Source: Manduca sexta (lineage: Eukaryota > Arthropoda > Insecta > Lepidoptera > Sphingidae). From it: a stretch of DNA of 64,000 nt. Positions 1-12,121 of this stretch are shown one piece after another (within the stretch, counting starts at the first letter, position 1; each line of letters opens with the position of its first letter). Position numbers and translations under genes: made by a program. The stretch covers positions 9,176,001-9,240,000 of the forward strand of contig NC_051130.1 in the NCBI RefSeq assembly GCF_014839805.1, given 5' to 3'. A model generated the notes under the pieces. That model searched no databases. It was given only the letters and a program-made list of their open reading frames with translations, and had not been told where the DNA came from.

Positions 1-1408
1 CATGGATCTTTAATTAGATTATTGATGTCAAATAAAAATAAAATATGTAATTGGTGAAGTTCCCGATATTCCAAGATATCGATGACGTGTGAGAGCACCC
101 TAATATATTACCTTAGTGTGCTACCGAAACCTCTCGAGTTGATTGAAACAAACAAAGGAGATCAATATTTATTCAGCAAAAATAGGGTAGTAGACTTGAA
201 CGACCGACACGTGACTATTGCGTAAACATATTTATTATAAAAGAAAAAGAAACCTTATGTTTAGTGTCGATTGAAATCAAAATTGGTTAAAATTACTGGT
301 GTACAAATCAATACAAATTAAGAAGTATCTTAACACGTTTTGTAAGCATGGTATATTGTACTTTCCTATGTTTAATAATTAATGATAAAAATAGCAACTA
401 GCGCCTCTGATGGCAAGTTTCACGACTACCCTCGTATAGAAACCTTCTTTCGAATATGTAAATTACTTACTGCATGAAACTGCACAGCGGTGCCTGTCAC
501 CCCAAGATATTGGAAGTATCAAAATACCCAACAATAATGCCGGACAGTGTCATTCGAACCGAAATACAACAGAAATAATATTATTTATAGTGATTACTAT
601 TTACTTTTTATAATTTCGTATTGCATTTGTTAATTATACATCATTTCAATTGCGCGGCCTTACACAATATTATACAACAAAGTCCGCGTCTGTCTGAATG
701 TGATAAACTCAAAAACTACCGAACGGATTTCGTTGAAATTTGGTATGAACATAGTTTTAGACCCTGGGAAGGACAAACACCACTTATTAGCTCGAGAAAT
801 ATACTAACACACGCGGACGGGCTGCGAGCAAAAGCTACTAATTACTTTCATTCATAATATTTAATAACCTCTAGTTATATGAAAATTCTTGAAATTTTAT
901 ATTTATTAAAACAAACTTGACTTTGCAGTCCGGATTATAATGTCCGCCCCGTGAACTAAGGACCATGGAGGCTGCAGTCTTCGAAACATCGGTAGACAAA
1001 AATAATATAAGTAATCGCGACAAAATCCGTAAAATATCTTTATTTCAATGTCTTACATTCGCGTAAACAAGAAATCATAATGTTATAAAAAAAAGTGTTA
1101 TGCGCAACAAAAGGCGCGAACTTCGCGATGTTTACAGTCTAATAACCCTCAAATGCTGGTCCAGTTTCGCATTCAAATAAAAAGGGCCACATGGACCCGT
1201 TTCGGGTGATAATATCGTTTTGTGAAAATACGTGGCGCGAGATTGATGACATGACAGATTATCCTTTCACTGCTATAGGGTATAAATGGCCCATTTTGGG
1301 GGTCGGGTAATGATTTAATCCAACCCTTTACCGGATTTAGAAGTAGATGCGGAGATAATGTAGGAATTATGCGAAAGGATAAAGAATATAAAAGAGTATT
1401 CTGATATA
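1..1408. other. AT-rich upstream DNA, no gene seen
   Basis: I see no coding exon. The only recognisable unit is an interspersed repeat at about 690-850, listed separately. The rest is AT-rich non-coding DNA, either intergenic or 5' intron of the channel gene. Confidence 0.6.
690..852 (+). repeat. Interspersed repeat, 'GCAAAAGCTA' terminal family
   Basis: The unit contains a stretch of the type 'aaaactaccgaacggatt...gaaatttggtatgaa...gaccctgggaagg' and ends in a GC-rich block followed by GAGCAAAAGCTA. The same layout recurs at 14190-14356, 36800-36990, 49330-49522, 59610-59805 and, inverted, at 60452-60660. It is a common lepidopteran repeat. The CTAG-like end after a GC-rich hairpin would fit a non-autonomous Helitron, but that is inference. 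Confidence 0.6.
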
Positions 1409-1989
1409 CAGTATAATCCGTTTATTATGACTCTGCCTATATTGACCAACCTCTTATTATGACGTAATTACACTACGAAGTTTGGTTTTCATATAAGATT
1501 CTTTATAAAAAAGTCGAATATAATGACTTCCCTTACAGTGACATGTCGCTTATTGTGACCCCTTTTTAATAAATTATGTCCGGTTATAATGACCGACATG
1601 ATTCTTTACGCCCTCGGTAATGTTCCTTGATTCCCGACGACGTTCGGCACGTGGCTCGTTTTTGTTTTGAATCTCAGTGAGTAATTGACATAGCGATGTC
1701 TTCTATACACAATAGTATTAGAGACTTTTTACAATAAAATAAAAAAACAAAAGCAGACAAAAATTACAGATTACTTACATTAAAAAATACAACTTTTATG
1801 TACATACATAGGTATGTACTTATTACGTGCAATTTTTATTTTATAAGTTACTATATTTCTCTATTAAAGTACTTAAATACATGCATACTATTTACATTTT
1901 TTTTTTTTCACAAAACGCTTTGTATGACGTCCGCTTATTATGACGTGTTTGTCAATTCCCTTCGATGTCATTATAAACGGATTCGACTG
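1409..1989. mobile_element. pogo-like MITE with TA target duplication and subterminal repeats
   Basis: The left end reads CAGTATAATCCGTTTATTAT and the reverse complement of the right end reads CAGTCGAATCCGTTTATAAT. This is an inverted repeat of roughly 22 bp starting with CAG, as in pogo/Tigger elements. TA flanks both ends (1407-1408 and 1990-1991). Inside the left half a motif of the form C-N-TTATTATGAC recurs at about 1418, 1451, 1514, 1547 and 1581, roughly 33 bp apart, and again near 1932. These look like subterminal transposase-binding repeats. No transposase is encoded, so the 581-bp element is non-autonomous. The pogo assignment rests on the terminus and TA duplication only. Confidence 0.65.
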
Positions 1990-2004
1990 TATGTTTCTTT
2001 TGTT

Positions 2005-2290
2005 TCTTGCGATCTAAGATTATATAGATCGGACATTGGGAAGATTGCCATATAAAAATTTTGCGCTTATGTGATGGTTACTCAATATACCATGAAATAG
2101 CAAAATATCAATGTAAAATATTTCATATTTTTCCATATCTAGATTCGTTTTTAATGCGAATATTAGCATATTTTTTGTAAATATATTTTTGTTTTAATAT
2201 CTAAGGATGCTGTGACATCTTGTCATACGGACATTTCAAATAAGACAGAGACTTATTACCAATTGGTAAAACTTTTGGAGCAAAAATGTG
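2005..2290 (+). repeat. Interspersed repeat K, copy 1
   Basis: The block around GGACATTGGGAAGATTG and AATTTTGCGCTTAT, followed by a segment with ATTACCAATTGGTAA, occurs three times in the window: here, inverted at 9517-9800, and direct at 35240-35470. The copies diverge by many point changes. I do not recognise the family, and the ORFs across it are not conserved between copies. Confidence 0.65.
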
Positions 2291-3690
2291 TCCCTGATGT
2301 ACGGTCTATATCTAAATACATACAGTTTAATGTCTTTCCTAGTGATAGATTGATTAGCAGTTTGAATTTTATAGGAATAGCACTGGTCAAAAGTGGTTTT
2401 GTTACCCTTGAGGTGAGGCTGTTTTTGTATACTTTTATGCCAACCCACGCAACTATAGATAGATGGTTTTGGAATATTGGCACTGAATTTATTATCTCAA
2501 TTTTTACGTTGTGTTAAAAAAACAGAAAAAAATATGGCATGATTTTTTTTTTGTTATGGGAACAACAAAGTGATCCCACGGCACCTGATATTGCACCCAC
2601 GCCTCACTACCTGATGATAAGTGCAGTGGGGTGCAATAGAATGTCGACTGTCAAGAGATAATAACTACTCGACAGTCGACATAATTATGTCGATTGTGTA
2701 CAATGTCGATTATAAAAAAACTAATTGTACAATTAAAGAGTACATAATTCTTTTTATAATACGCCATTGCAAAAGAAAATACAATCATATATTTCATCAT
2801 TAAATAGTCTCATACCCCAATTCAATACATTCATTCGTACGTAAAAAAACTGGAATAAAAAATATTATGCTACAACCTGCGTAAAAAATATTCTATTGTC
2901 TACACCGCCTAAAAAATAAAAACAAGTTATGAATTGACTCGTTTTGATTCTATGCTGTGCGCTAGTGATAAATCCGTAACGTTTGATTATTCTACGCGGC
3001 GTATTGTTTTTGGAAGTGAATATTGAAATTTTATTTTTAAAACCAATGGACTTCAAACGAAATAGCATAATGCCAGCCGTAAATCTCGGCTGTATAGTTT
3101 TTTTCCCATGCCGAATGCATCTAAAACTTTATTACCCGTCTATGTTAGAAAAGAGGTTTTATACCGCTCCAGAAACATTCTTGCCAGCTTGCATCTATAA
3201 ATTCCACATAGACTTTTAAATAATAAAGTGTTCTTTATTTGAAAGGACTGCGTTGTTTCCGCAACAAAAATGTTTTATAGCTGCATATTCTGGATCCACT
3301 TAGCCGAGTTTGTAAGAAAAATTGCACGAAAGTGGCTGATTTTTGTACGTGAGATGAAAAATGACGCTTATTACTGTTGATTGCGGACGGACCGCGGGTG
3401 GCTGGACCACTACGCCTTGAATAATTTAATCCAGATGTTGGGTCTAACAATGAAAGTGAAAAATTGCACCTTTGTAAAGTAATGAGTTAGGTATTCATGA
3501 AATAGGGCAAGATATGAATGTTGTGGTAAGAACTATTTTTAAATAAAAATGCATTTCGTGGTGCTAGTTAATTTGTTCCAGCATCTTAACCAACTTTTAT
3601 GTAGTGTTGGCGAAATATATTTTTTCAAAGACGTCGCAGAAAGTTGTCTGAAATCAATCCCTCAGGAAGTCCTGACCAAACCTTGTTAGA
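2291..3690. other. Non-coding AT-rich DNA with one repeat fragment
   Basis: No gene seen. A repeat C fragment lies at about 2575-2720, with GTGGGGTGCAATAGAATGTC and ATTATGTCG blocks shared with 13490-13580, 23030-23240 and 52740-52975. It includes a hairpin whose arms are ATGTCGACTGTC and GACAGTCGACAT. Confidence 0.5.
2575..2720 (+). repeat. Interspersed repeat C, fragment
   Basis: It shares 'cctgatggtaagtg.agtgggg.ccaatagaatgtcgactg' type sequence with the fuller copy at 52740-52975. Only the 5' part is present here. Confidence 0.55.
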
Positions 3691-3694
3691 AAAA

Positions 3695-3965
3695 CCACAT
3701 AATTTTACCCAACGTGATTCGAAACCTGCCGGTATACAGCTTGCAGCCGTGTTGCAATAGCGACGAGACCGTATAATCCGATTTCTATCGGTTTCCCTTT
3801 CGTATTTATATAAAATCGAATTATCATTAGAATAATGTCCAAACTACATTCATACATACCTATGTATGTTGTGTCGGATTCCTTTTCAGAAAATTTCACC
3901 CTTAGCTACTGCCGTGTTGGCAGGAATCCAAGGAGGCGACAGTGAAGGATTGGTTCTTGAAATAT
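3695..3965 (-). repeat. Interspersed repeat G
   Basis: Diagnostic blocks are a pyrimidine-rich 'ggtttcccttt' segment, 'atcattagaataatgt..aaact.cattcat' and 'tgtgtcggattcc.ttt..aaaatttcaccct'. The same blocks occur at 6100-6300 (+), 6310-6485 (-), 17190-17390 (-), 17490-17690 (+), 41850-42015 (-) and 50930-51090 (+). The function is unknown. Confidence 0.55.
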
Positions 3966-4104
3966 TGCATATTTCTTTAGCACACTACTAATTTCATGAT
4001 ATACAAATACTACACAATAAATATTAACCGTATCTGATTTGGTTTCCTCAACAAATTGAATGTCTAAGCACGTAACGACCGATCAAAAATGCTTAATATA
4101 ACAG

Positions 4105-4230
4105 TGCTTTATTATAGTATAGCAGTAGAGAGCACGAGCCTCTTCTACTAAAGAGAGGGTTTAGGCCTCAGTTCAGCACGCTAACCTAGTACGGGTTGAT
4201 AGACTTATAACGTGAATCCTCAAAATTAGA
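4105..4230 (-). repeat. tRNA-derived SINE-like repeat S1, partial
   Basis: The block 'gagcacgagcctcttctactaa.gagagg.tttaggcct' matches the tail half of the fuller S1 copies at 23284, 34418 and 42052. The tRNA-like head is absent. Confidence 0.5.
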
Positions 4231-4400
4231 TTGTGTGCTTAGAATGTGGAAAAAAACGCGACACGAGTCATTGAAATTGGTTGAAAGACTATCACATGAA
4301 TCACGCATTGATCTCTCGATCACAAACATCAAAATTAAACGACATGGACTTACGAGTCGCGTTTTTGGGACATTCTAAAATGGCTGATGGGTTTTTGAAA

Positions 4401-4441
4401 TTCCTCAGTGAATAACTATTACTATGTTATTCACTGAGGAA
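4401..4441. repeat. Perfect 16-bp hairpin
   Basis: The arm TTCCTCAGTGAATAAC is followed by a 9-nt loop and its exact reverse complement. It is not attached to any gene I can see. Confidence 0.8.
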
Positions 4442-4959
4442 CACAACATATCAAATACCACCACGATTGGATTTGAAACAAGAACCAAGATGCAAACACT
4501 AGGTAATGCGTTTCCTGTATGTTTCTTATTGAATATTCAAATGTCAGTTTAAAAAACATCCCAGGGTAACCCGAGTCTCGTGACGTAGGCATCGTATTTG
4601 TCCTTCAGTACTGCGACGGCAGCGCACGTGCACGCGCACGTCCCACACATTTAGGAGATTTGGGGCTGCCTTCGGCCACGCACGCTCCGTAATGTAGGTT
4701 GAAGGCTTTTTGTGCCGTTGCCTCACGTAGGTCGTAGAGTCACGTATTGACTCAGTATCGATTTTGTCGTTTTCCAGATCAGTAATTCAAAACGACTGTT
4801 CGATTTTATATTTGTTCTTTTCAAACAGTTCCGTAATTGTTTTGAAAGATGTTCATACTATTCGATACTGTGTTCTGGACCTTAGTCCACTTATCATCTG
4901 ACATTATAATCATTTAATTGCACCTGTAATAAAAAAAAGTATATTTCTCACATAAATCT

Positions 4960-5340
4960 GGTTGGTCATCTTGTCATTGCGTTACTAAATGAAACCACAT
5001 ACTTATAATCCTAAAAAATAACAATTTGCAATAGGTGACCCTACACATACGTAAAATAAAAAGTTTTAAGTTTCGAACAAAATAAATATCAATAAAAAGT
5101 AATTTTAATTTTACATGACCTTAATGACTTTTATTTTAAGAGTATTCCTCGCAACGGCAAGCTCACACTTTCAATCCAAAATACAGTCACCCACACGCCA
5201 TATTCGCACTAAACTACGAAATGATAAACAAATTAGAAAACTAAAACCGGGAATTTTCGCCAAAATATTTGTTATTCATAAGTAATATTTGACACACACG
5301 TAATATGATTTAGTGTATTAACACAATGTCAAAATGGCCC
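4960..5340 (+). repeat. AT-rich interspersed repeat, copy 1
   Basis: This stretch aligns by eye with 42570-42920. Shared blocks include AATATCAATAAAAAGTAATT and 'acgccatattc..act.aactac.aaat' and 'actaaaaccggga.tttt'. A third, more diverged relative may precede the composite transposon at about 44480-44628. Confidence 0.5.
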
Positions 5341-6099
5341 CTTTTAACGTTGTAGTTACCAATATCGAATATCTATATTATCCTTCGTAAAAATTCTGTC
5401 AAACAACCACTGTAAAGTTCAAGTATAAAACCTAGACATTTAACATACGAAGTTGTATTCAAATTTCCTTGCACGTGATCATATTTTAATAATTAATTGG
5501 TGTAAACGTCCGCGGCGCAGTTTCGACAAAGAGTCGACTTCGTGTTCATAAAATATTTACAGCGTTAAATGTCAGTAGAGGAAATTAATTCAGATGTGAG
5601 CTCGCATTTGAAGCGTTTCAATGTTATTAGGCGGGAATAAAATTGCTTGGTATATATACCTCAGTTAGTTAATTATATTTGTAGGAATCTCTTACGTTTT
5701 TACCTTCTTAACTTTATGTAATTTGTAGGTAAACGAACATTTTATTCACGTCTCATGTCAAGCAGCCTTATCCTTTATAAAAAACGTCGAAAATTCGTTG
5801 GACGTATAGAAAAAGACTGTGGCGACCTGTAATAAAAAAGGTAAAAAACCTGAATTTCGCCGTCCGTCCGTCCGTATCGAAAAAAGTAACTGTAAAGCAT
5901 GGAATAAACCAATAATATCCAGGGTAAAACTAAACTGTAGAGGCATGTCATTACCCTTCCACACTTCGCCTTAATCAGGTAAAAAGTACACTCTCTATAA
6001 CTAGCAATAGCCAATTCCTGCACAGAACTAAGACCGTAGCCAAGAGACCTTTTTACAATCGTTAAGGCTAATAAAAAAGGAGTGAAACTTTTGCTAGGA

Positions 6100-6485
6100 T
6101 ATGTCACAGTGGCAAAAGGTGACATTTTCCGAAGGGAAACCCGTCACAACATATAGGTACTAATATGTGTGAAAGTGGTCTACAAATCACTCTAAGAATA
6201 ATTAGACCCTGCATAAAGAGAAGACCGCAGGAATCGGTTTATATGCACCCTTCGCCACTGATATGTTATTCCGATACATATTTTTGTTTTCTATTAGTGT
6301 AAACGATTGTAGGAAGTAGTGGTGAAACGCCGATACCCCAATCCTACCGGCTTCCCTCTTAGGTTTATTTACGTCTGTCTTAGTTTCTGTTTTCTGTTAA
6401 AATGGCAGCGATATATTTACTAAGGCAATTGCTTTTTTGCGTCGGGTTACCTTTTGAAAAATTTCACTCTTCGCCACTGGTAGGA
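6100..6485. repeat. Inverted pair of repeat G copies
   Basis: A + copy (about 6100-6300, ending 'cacccttcgccactg') is followed directly by a - copy (about 6310-6485). The order is the reverse of that at 17190-17690, where a - copy precedes a + copy. Confidence 0.5.
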
Positions 6486-8685
6486 AGAGGTTTTGTCTAC
6501 GGCCTTTGGACTTTAATCATCAGTTCTTCATCACTGTATTCGGTAAAGAAGACTATGGAAGATGACTAAATTGATAGTTAGGAAAGAAAAGCATCTTTAA
6601 ACTTCACTGTTGGTTTTTCCGCCATTCAAATATTCTAACTAAAAACAATGTAAGCAGAAGCAAAGCGATAAGAATAGACATAAAACATTATAGTTTGAGG
6701 GAATGAATAAAATTGTCCCGGACGTTGAGTGATTCAGTAGAATTTGTTTGTTTATCCGAGTTCAGTCTGGCGTCAGTCCAACTTGAGAACTGATCAGGAA
6801 GCACCGGGTCAAGGATAGCGTAGTTTTTAGTCAACCTCGTTGTTTATAGGAGTTTGATAGTATTTTGATTAGTCAATATATGCCAGTTTTTCTTATCTAT
6901 ATGTAGGTCATGGGCAGTTTTGTTACTCTATTTTACGACTTTTCAAAAGTGTGACGCGATCAATTCCTTGCAGTAGCTAGTATTATACTGTCCCTTATAT
7001 TTCTTTACATTTCCTATGCCAATAATAGAAGCTGTTTTCGCTAATTCTTTTTTTATAATATACTCCAAGTATGAGGATGGTTCTTACGGAGAGAAGAAAA
7101 CATTGCCTGATAAAGTCTAAAAACAACAATTTTCTATATTCCCATACAAAAGTTTCGTAATTATACTTAAAAGTCAATTTGAACTTTAATGCCATACTAT
7201 AAAGTTTAAGTGTTAGTGGACGGGTTCCGGGAAGGCAAAACAATTGAGTGACGATACTATCGTATAAATATTAATGTAAATATGTCGACTGTTAGGCGGT
7301 ACGAAGTTCGCCGGGTCAGCTAGTAATACTATAATTCTGAGTCTAGTTTCTTCTTCGTAGTCGTATATTTTTGGCAGAGTGGTCGTGGTCATCTATGAGC
7401 TGTTTAAAAAGCTGCCGTTTTCACAATGCGTCGCCATATCCCTTGATGTTTGGCGGATTGGAAGCATTTGTTTATACAGGAGGGTTATTGATTTAGTTTA
7501 AACTATCTTAAAGACTTCAATTGACTATTCATAGTTGTTTGTACTATAAATAAATCCTAGTGTAGCATCAAATAATTGATGTTAAGTTTGGTGCTTTTGA
7601 CGAATATTAAAAAAATTTATCTCGGTTGATAAAAATAGAAAAAGTGGTAGCTTTAAACATGTATAAAACTTAGTGTCGCAAAAAAATGTCGCTTAAGTCT
7701 ATAAGCCTAAAAGGACTGTCGATATTAATAATGAACAAAATATTTCATACAGAAATCAGTGAGACAAGATTATATTATGCAAATGAAGTTTAAGCGCTCT
7801 CTTGGTGCGTTTCCACTGTAAACTTTTGTGATACTTAATTGATAAATAAATAAATAAATAAGGGAAAGCACGAGATATGTTTACATATTTCGGAACTAAT
7901 GTGGGTTAACATCGTAGTATCTAAGTTACGTGGATTACATCTTGCTCTCGACATCAACCAGTTTAAGGCCATCTTCCATATTTTGTATCTATCAAACCAT
8001 AAAAAGTTTATTAGTTGGTCAGCTATTTAGAATATAGAAACCTACGTAATATATTATATTATTCTTTTCTATATTATTTATATTTGGTATCTAATATTTT
8101 TGTCACGAAGTTATATTTAGCACATTGGTGGTAAAATATTTATCATATTATATTTTTATTTAAGTGACATCGTTTTGAAACAGTTTTTTTTATGTATTTC
8201 TTGTTTCTTTATACCTTAGCTATTATACTTTATGCTTATAAACAATGTTGTGGAATTGTTTATTACCATTAATAATATTTCTTCTCTTATATTCTATGTA
8301 TGCTTTCGCCTAAATCATTCCTATTGTTTTAGGCCATTCTACCAAAGCCGTTAACCAGTAATGCATTAAATCAAAAACAATAAAGCAGGAGAATTCCACA
8401 TTCTCATGCAGAGCATTTAAAATCCAATTTCAGGACTATTCCATTCCACACGTCATTCCAGACCGTTGGTCACCTTTTATACCTCGTAATCCTAATTACA
8501 CAGAAATCTTTCGCATAAATTTCGGTTTTAACCTTTTTGCCGTTTACATTATTTAAACCTTTAATAAATTAAATCGTTTTTATCAAATGGCGCGTAAAGG
8601 AACTCAGATGGCAATGTCGAGGAGCCGAAATAAGTTCACAATGGTAGTTCTTCTAATCCGGTAAAAGTCAACTACATCATTAATG

Positions 8686-8945
8686 ATATGCTCGCCCCTA
8701 TGTTCTATGTTAAGGGGCTCCTTTTTCCGCACTTAGCCCGTAGGAGGTCGGGCCGTTGTACGTGGTATGCCGGCTATGGGTCTAGCCAGCCCAACCCCTT
8801 CCAGAAGCGCGGATCTGTCTGGTTCCTTACAGGCTCTCGAAGTGACCCCGGTGTACCTCGCACTCGACCTCGGTGTATGCTCGTCCCTATCACATCATGG
8901 GACGGAATCAGCATCGAAAAATGTGTGCATTAATTGCGCCTTTGT
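8686..8945 (+). repeat. SINE-like repeat S2, diverged copy
   Basis: It contains 'cctatcacatcatgggacgga', the diagnostic block of the S2 family (49950-50175 +; 52095-52315 -; 58133-58320 -). It is more GC-rich than its surroundings. The ORFs here (78-80 codons) follow the repeat and are not taken as genes. Confidence 0.5.
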
Positions 8946-11900
8946 CTGACCTGGTTTTTAAATGTTTGTGTGATGTAAACAAAGACAGTATAATTATAGA
9001 CCGGTCATCAGGACTAAATATGTGCTCCAAAAGGTATTATTATAATATTTGTTATTAGCGCGGCATGCAGTTCGCATGCTTATGGTAGTGTGAGTGATGG
9101 CATGTGTTTTTGTCTCGGTCCCCCCTCTTTTGTCGGTCACGGAGTCAGATGCGAGCGACATTTTCTATAATGCGTGGGTAATTATGCAACATTCTGAATG
9201 ATCATTCATGGCTTGTTCTGAATTATTTGTTTCACTTGTATTTGTTATTTATATTATGTTTTTATACGTATTTATATTTTATTTTTACTTGCGTAATATA
9301 GCTAATTAGTGTCCGTACGTCACCCGGGGTGCCTTGAAAATTAGCGCTGCGGTATCAGACTGGTACTGCAGCAAGAAGCTGAATGAGGGTTCCCATTGTC
9401 GGCACAATAGGTATAATTTATTTTTCTAATTTTATGTTTTTATTTTTTTTTTTGTTATTATGTGCACGTTATACTGTTCGTGTGCAATAATAAAATCATT
9501 CTTTCTTTATTTCCTTCTTTCTTTACCAATTGGTAATAAGTCGCTGTCTTCATTGAAATGTCCATGTGACGAGATGTCACAACGTCTGAGATATTAATAC
9601 AAAAATAACAAATTTACAGAGAATATGCTAATATGCGCATTAATTAATGAGCAAATCGATATAGGAATAACATGAAGTATTTTACATTGGTGTCTTGCTA
9701 TTTCACGGTAGACTGAGTAACCATTACATAAGCGCAATTTTTTTATATTATGTCAATCTTTCTAATATCCACTCTATATAATCTTAGAACTTTAGATGTA
9801 AATGTCAGTTAATTTCAGTATTATCGAATCGGTAGGATTTTACGATCGTTAACTTATGTCACGGCTATCTAAGCGTCAATTGAGCGGCCCCTGTATTTCT
9901 GCCCTTTTGAATTATAGGTTTGGTGCTTGCGGGGGTCGGGCTGCCGTCTTGACCCACTTTATCGATGGCTTGTTTCTATGAGCTTTGCTTTTGATCTTCA
10001 TAATTATGTAAAAAATTGTTAACAATTGAAAATAATGGGGATGTTGAAGATCTCTGAAATGTAAATTAAAATGTGCTGCGAATAATGCATCGACCTGTAG
10101 AGTGATTACTGTGGATTATTTATCCGAGGTAATTTCCTTGGACACTTCGGAACCAAGTAAAACAGATATTGTTTTTAATATTAGTTTATATTTAAGTCTT
10201 GGATACATCTAATTTCATACTGAAACTTACCTTTTACAATATTACCAAACATATCCCCACGTTCATTTTGTATATATGTTTTATAGCTACGTAACTCTTA
10301 CTGTAGTTTATGTTGTTCTTTATGAGGGTACGTTTATTTTCTTTTTCTTGAGCTCGTGAAACGCCCTAGATCTAAGAAATATATCAAGCATCAAAATCGC
10401 CTATACCCAGAGATCTCTACAAAATAGGTCACTGCTGAATTTATGGTCTTCGGATCTTTTTCCGCATATATAAACTAGCTGTGCCCGCGGCTTGGCCCGC
10501 GTGGAAATCTGTGTTACAAACTTTTTCCCACGTAAATTCCGACCCACGAGATTTTTTACAATCACGCGACCTCAACAGTAATCTTTATATTTCAGTCAAT
10601 TTACATAAAACCGTAATGTACTATTATCTAAACCTTCCTCATTTGCACTATCTTTAAGTAAAAAACCGTAATCCATTCAGTAGATTTTGAGAAAATCGAT
10701 CACACGGACAGCCTGCTTTTCGGGCCTTTATTTTATAATAAGTATACATTAATAACCGAGTGTTGTTCGTGCTTGTAGAACTTGGACAGTTGTGTAGGCA
10801 CGCCCAGTCCTTTCTCTATGTATAAATTACAGTATATAGAAAAAAGAGATTAAAGTCATCGACTCAACGCTAATGTTAATTCAAACGTGTTGCCGCCTCT
10901 TTATCAGTGAATCCATTCTCAAAACGAGGCGATGTCGCCGATAAAATACGTTGATAAAAAAGTTGCCGCCCACCGAGTTCTTTTATTGGTAAACTTTTAC
11001 CATGAACGGATTTTTCTATTTAGATGAACTGAAACCGATTTTACATTCTTTTCATCATCAGATAGCATCAGTATTTGTGTTTCTGCCAGTGTTCAATCAT
11101 TGTCAATATATTTTAACTCATATTGATTGTATTTATTAATGCTTTGTAATTTGTTCGATGGCGGCATATGGCAATTTCTCTTATCACTACATAGTATAAA
11201 ACAAAGTTGCTTTCTCTGTCCCTATGTGTGCTTAAATCTTTAAAACTACGCAATGGATTTTGATGCGGTTTTTTTTAATAGATAGAGTGATTCAAGAGGA
11301 AGGTTTATATGTATAATAATAACATCCATTAAATAGTCAGCATTGCACCCGTGCGAAGCCGGAGCGGGTCGCTAGTTTTTCAATTTGACTTCAAGATGCT
11401 ACCAACAAATACAAAACATTTTGTCTTACCGTAGAATGTAAATATTCAATTTTAGCGATATCGAAGCCTAAAAAGATAATGTCGTCATAAAAAGGTTCCA
11501 TTTCATCAAAACTCCTTGGTGTATGAAATAAGGTTACACTTCCATTTGGAATACATCGATTCCCGACCCTTGTAATTCATTTATTCCCTTCAATACCCGT
11601 TATGGATAAACAAAACAATTTTATTTAACAATACAGGTGGAGATTTAGAAATTCCCACGATTGATTGTGCTTTTGGGTCGGCTGAATTTTATTTAAATCT
11701 GTGTTCGGTATTCGGACGTTTTGTTTGGGTTAAAACCTTTTTACTATATTTCAATTGTTAGCTACAAATCAATTGAAAATAACGAACCTATTTCACTTCC
11801 CTTTTCAATATACATGCTTACCTATTTTATGACTCTTTCCAAGTCTAAACTTAGAGATGTATCATTCACATTTCGCTGGCTATTTTAAATCCCATGTAGG

Positions 11901-12000
11901 AAGTCAGACAGTTTCCTACCATGTACTAGCTTAACATTTACTAAAAAAACAATATTACTTTAGACGACCCGAGTATAAAACCATGCGCGTAATGCAACTA
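8946..12000. other. Non-coding DNA with repeat fragments
   Basis: No gene seen. A block at about 9305-9530 ('cacccggggtgccttgaaaa...cggcacaataggta' and a T/TTTC-rich end) looks like the 3' end of a common moth repeat. Repeat K lies at 9517-9800, and at about 10470-10740 and 11195-11380 there are fragments of the repeats that carry GC-rich 'cccgcggcttggcccgcg' or 'gcgaagccggagcgggtcgctag' ends. Confidence 0.45.
9517..9800 (-). repeat. Interspersed repeat K, copy 2 (inverted)
   Basis: The reverse complement matches 2005-2290, including ATTACCAATTGGTAA-like ends and the CATAAGCGCAATTTTT block. Confidence 0.65.
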
Positions 12001-12014
12001 TGCCTTCAAAACAA

Positions 12015-12121
12015 CGTTCGTTCATTCGTCCGTTCGCCTGATGGTAAGCGATACGACCGCCCATAAACAGAAGAAAAAGCATCCAACACCTTGAATTACA
12101 AATTATTGTTTGGTATTCCAC
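12015..12121 (-). repeat. Interspersed repeat M, 3'-side half, split by a LINE insertion
   Basis: It contains 'cgttcgcctgatggtaagcgatacgaccgcccataaacag', the reverse complement of the end of the intact copies at 16951-17210 and 39393-39712. The other half resumes after the RTE fragment at about 12761. Confidence 0.7.

Larger units (their letters stand above)
3966..8685. other. Non-coding AT-rich DNA with scattered repeats
   Basis: No gene seen. It contains a partial SINE-like copy (about 4105-4230), a perfect hairpin (4401-4441), an AT-rich repeat shared with 42570-42920 (about 4960-5340), an inverted pair of repeat G copies (6100-6485) and a short AAATA microsatellite near 7843-7860. ORFs in this stretch have no recognisable domains and unlike-coding composition. 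Confidence 0.5.

Noticed and set aside
621..857. 78-codon ORF
   Set aside because: It follows an interspersed repeat of the GCAAAAGCTA family and has no protein features.
2212..2517. 101-codon ORF
   Set aside because: It covers repeat K and its frame is not kept in the copies at 9517 and 35240.
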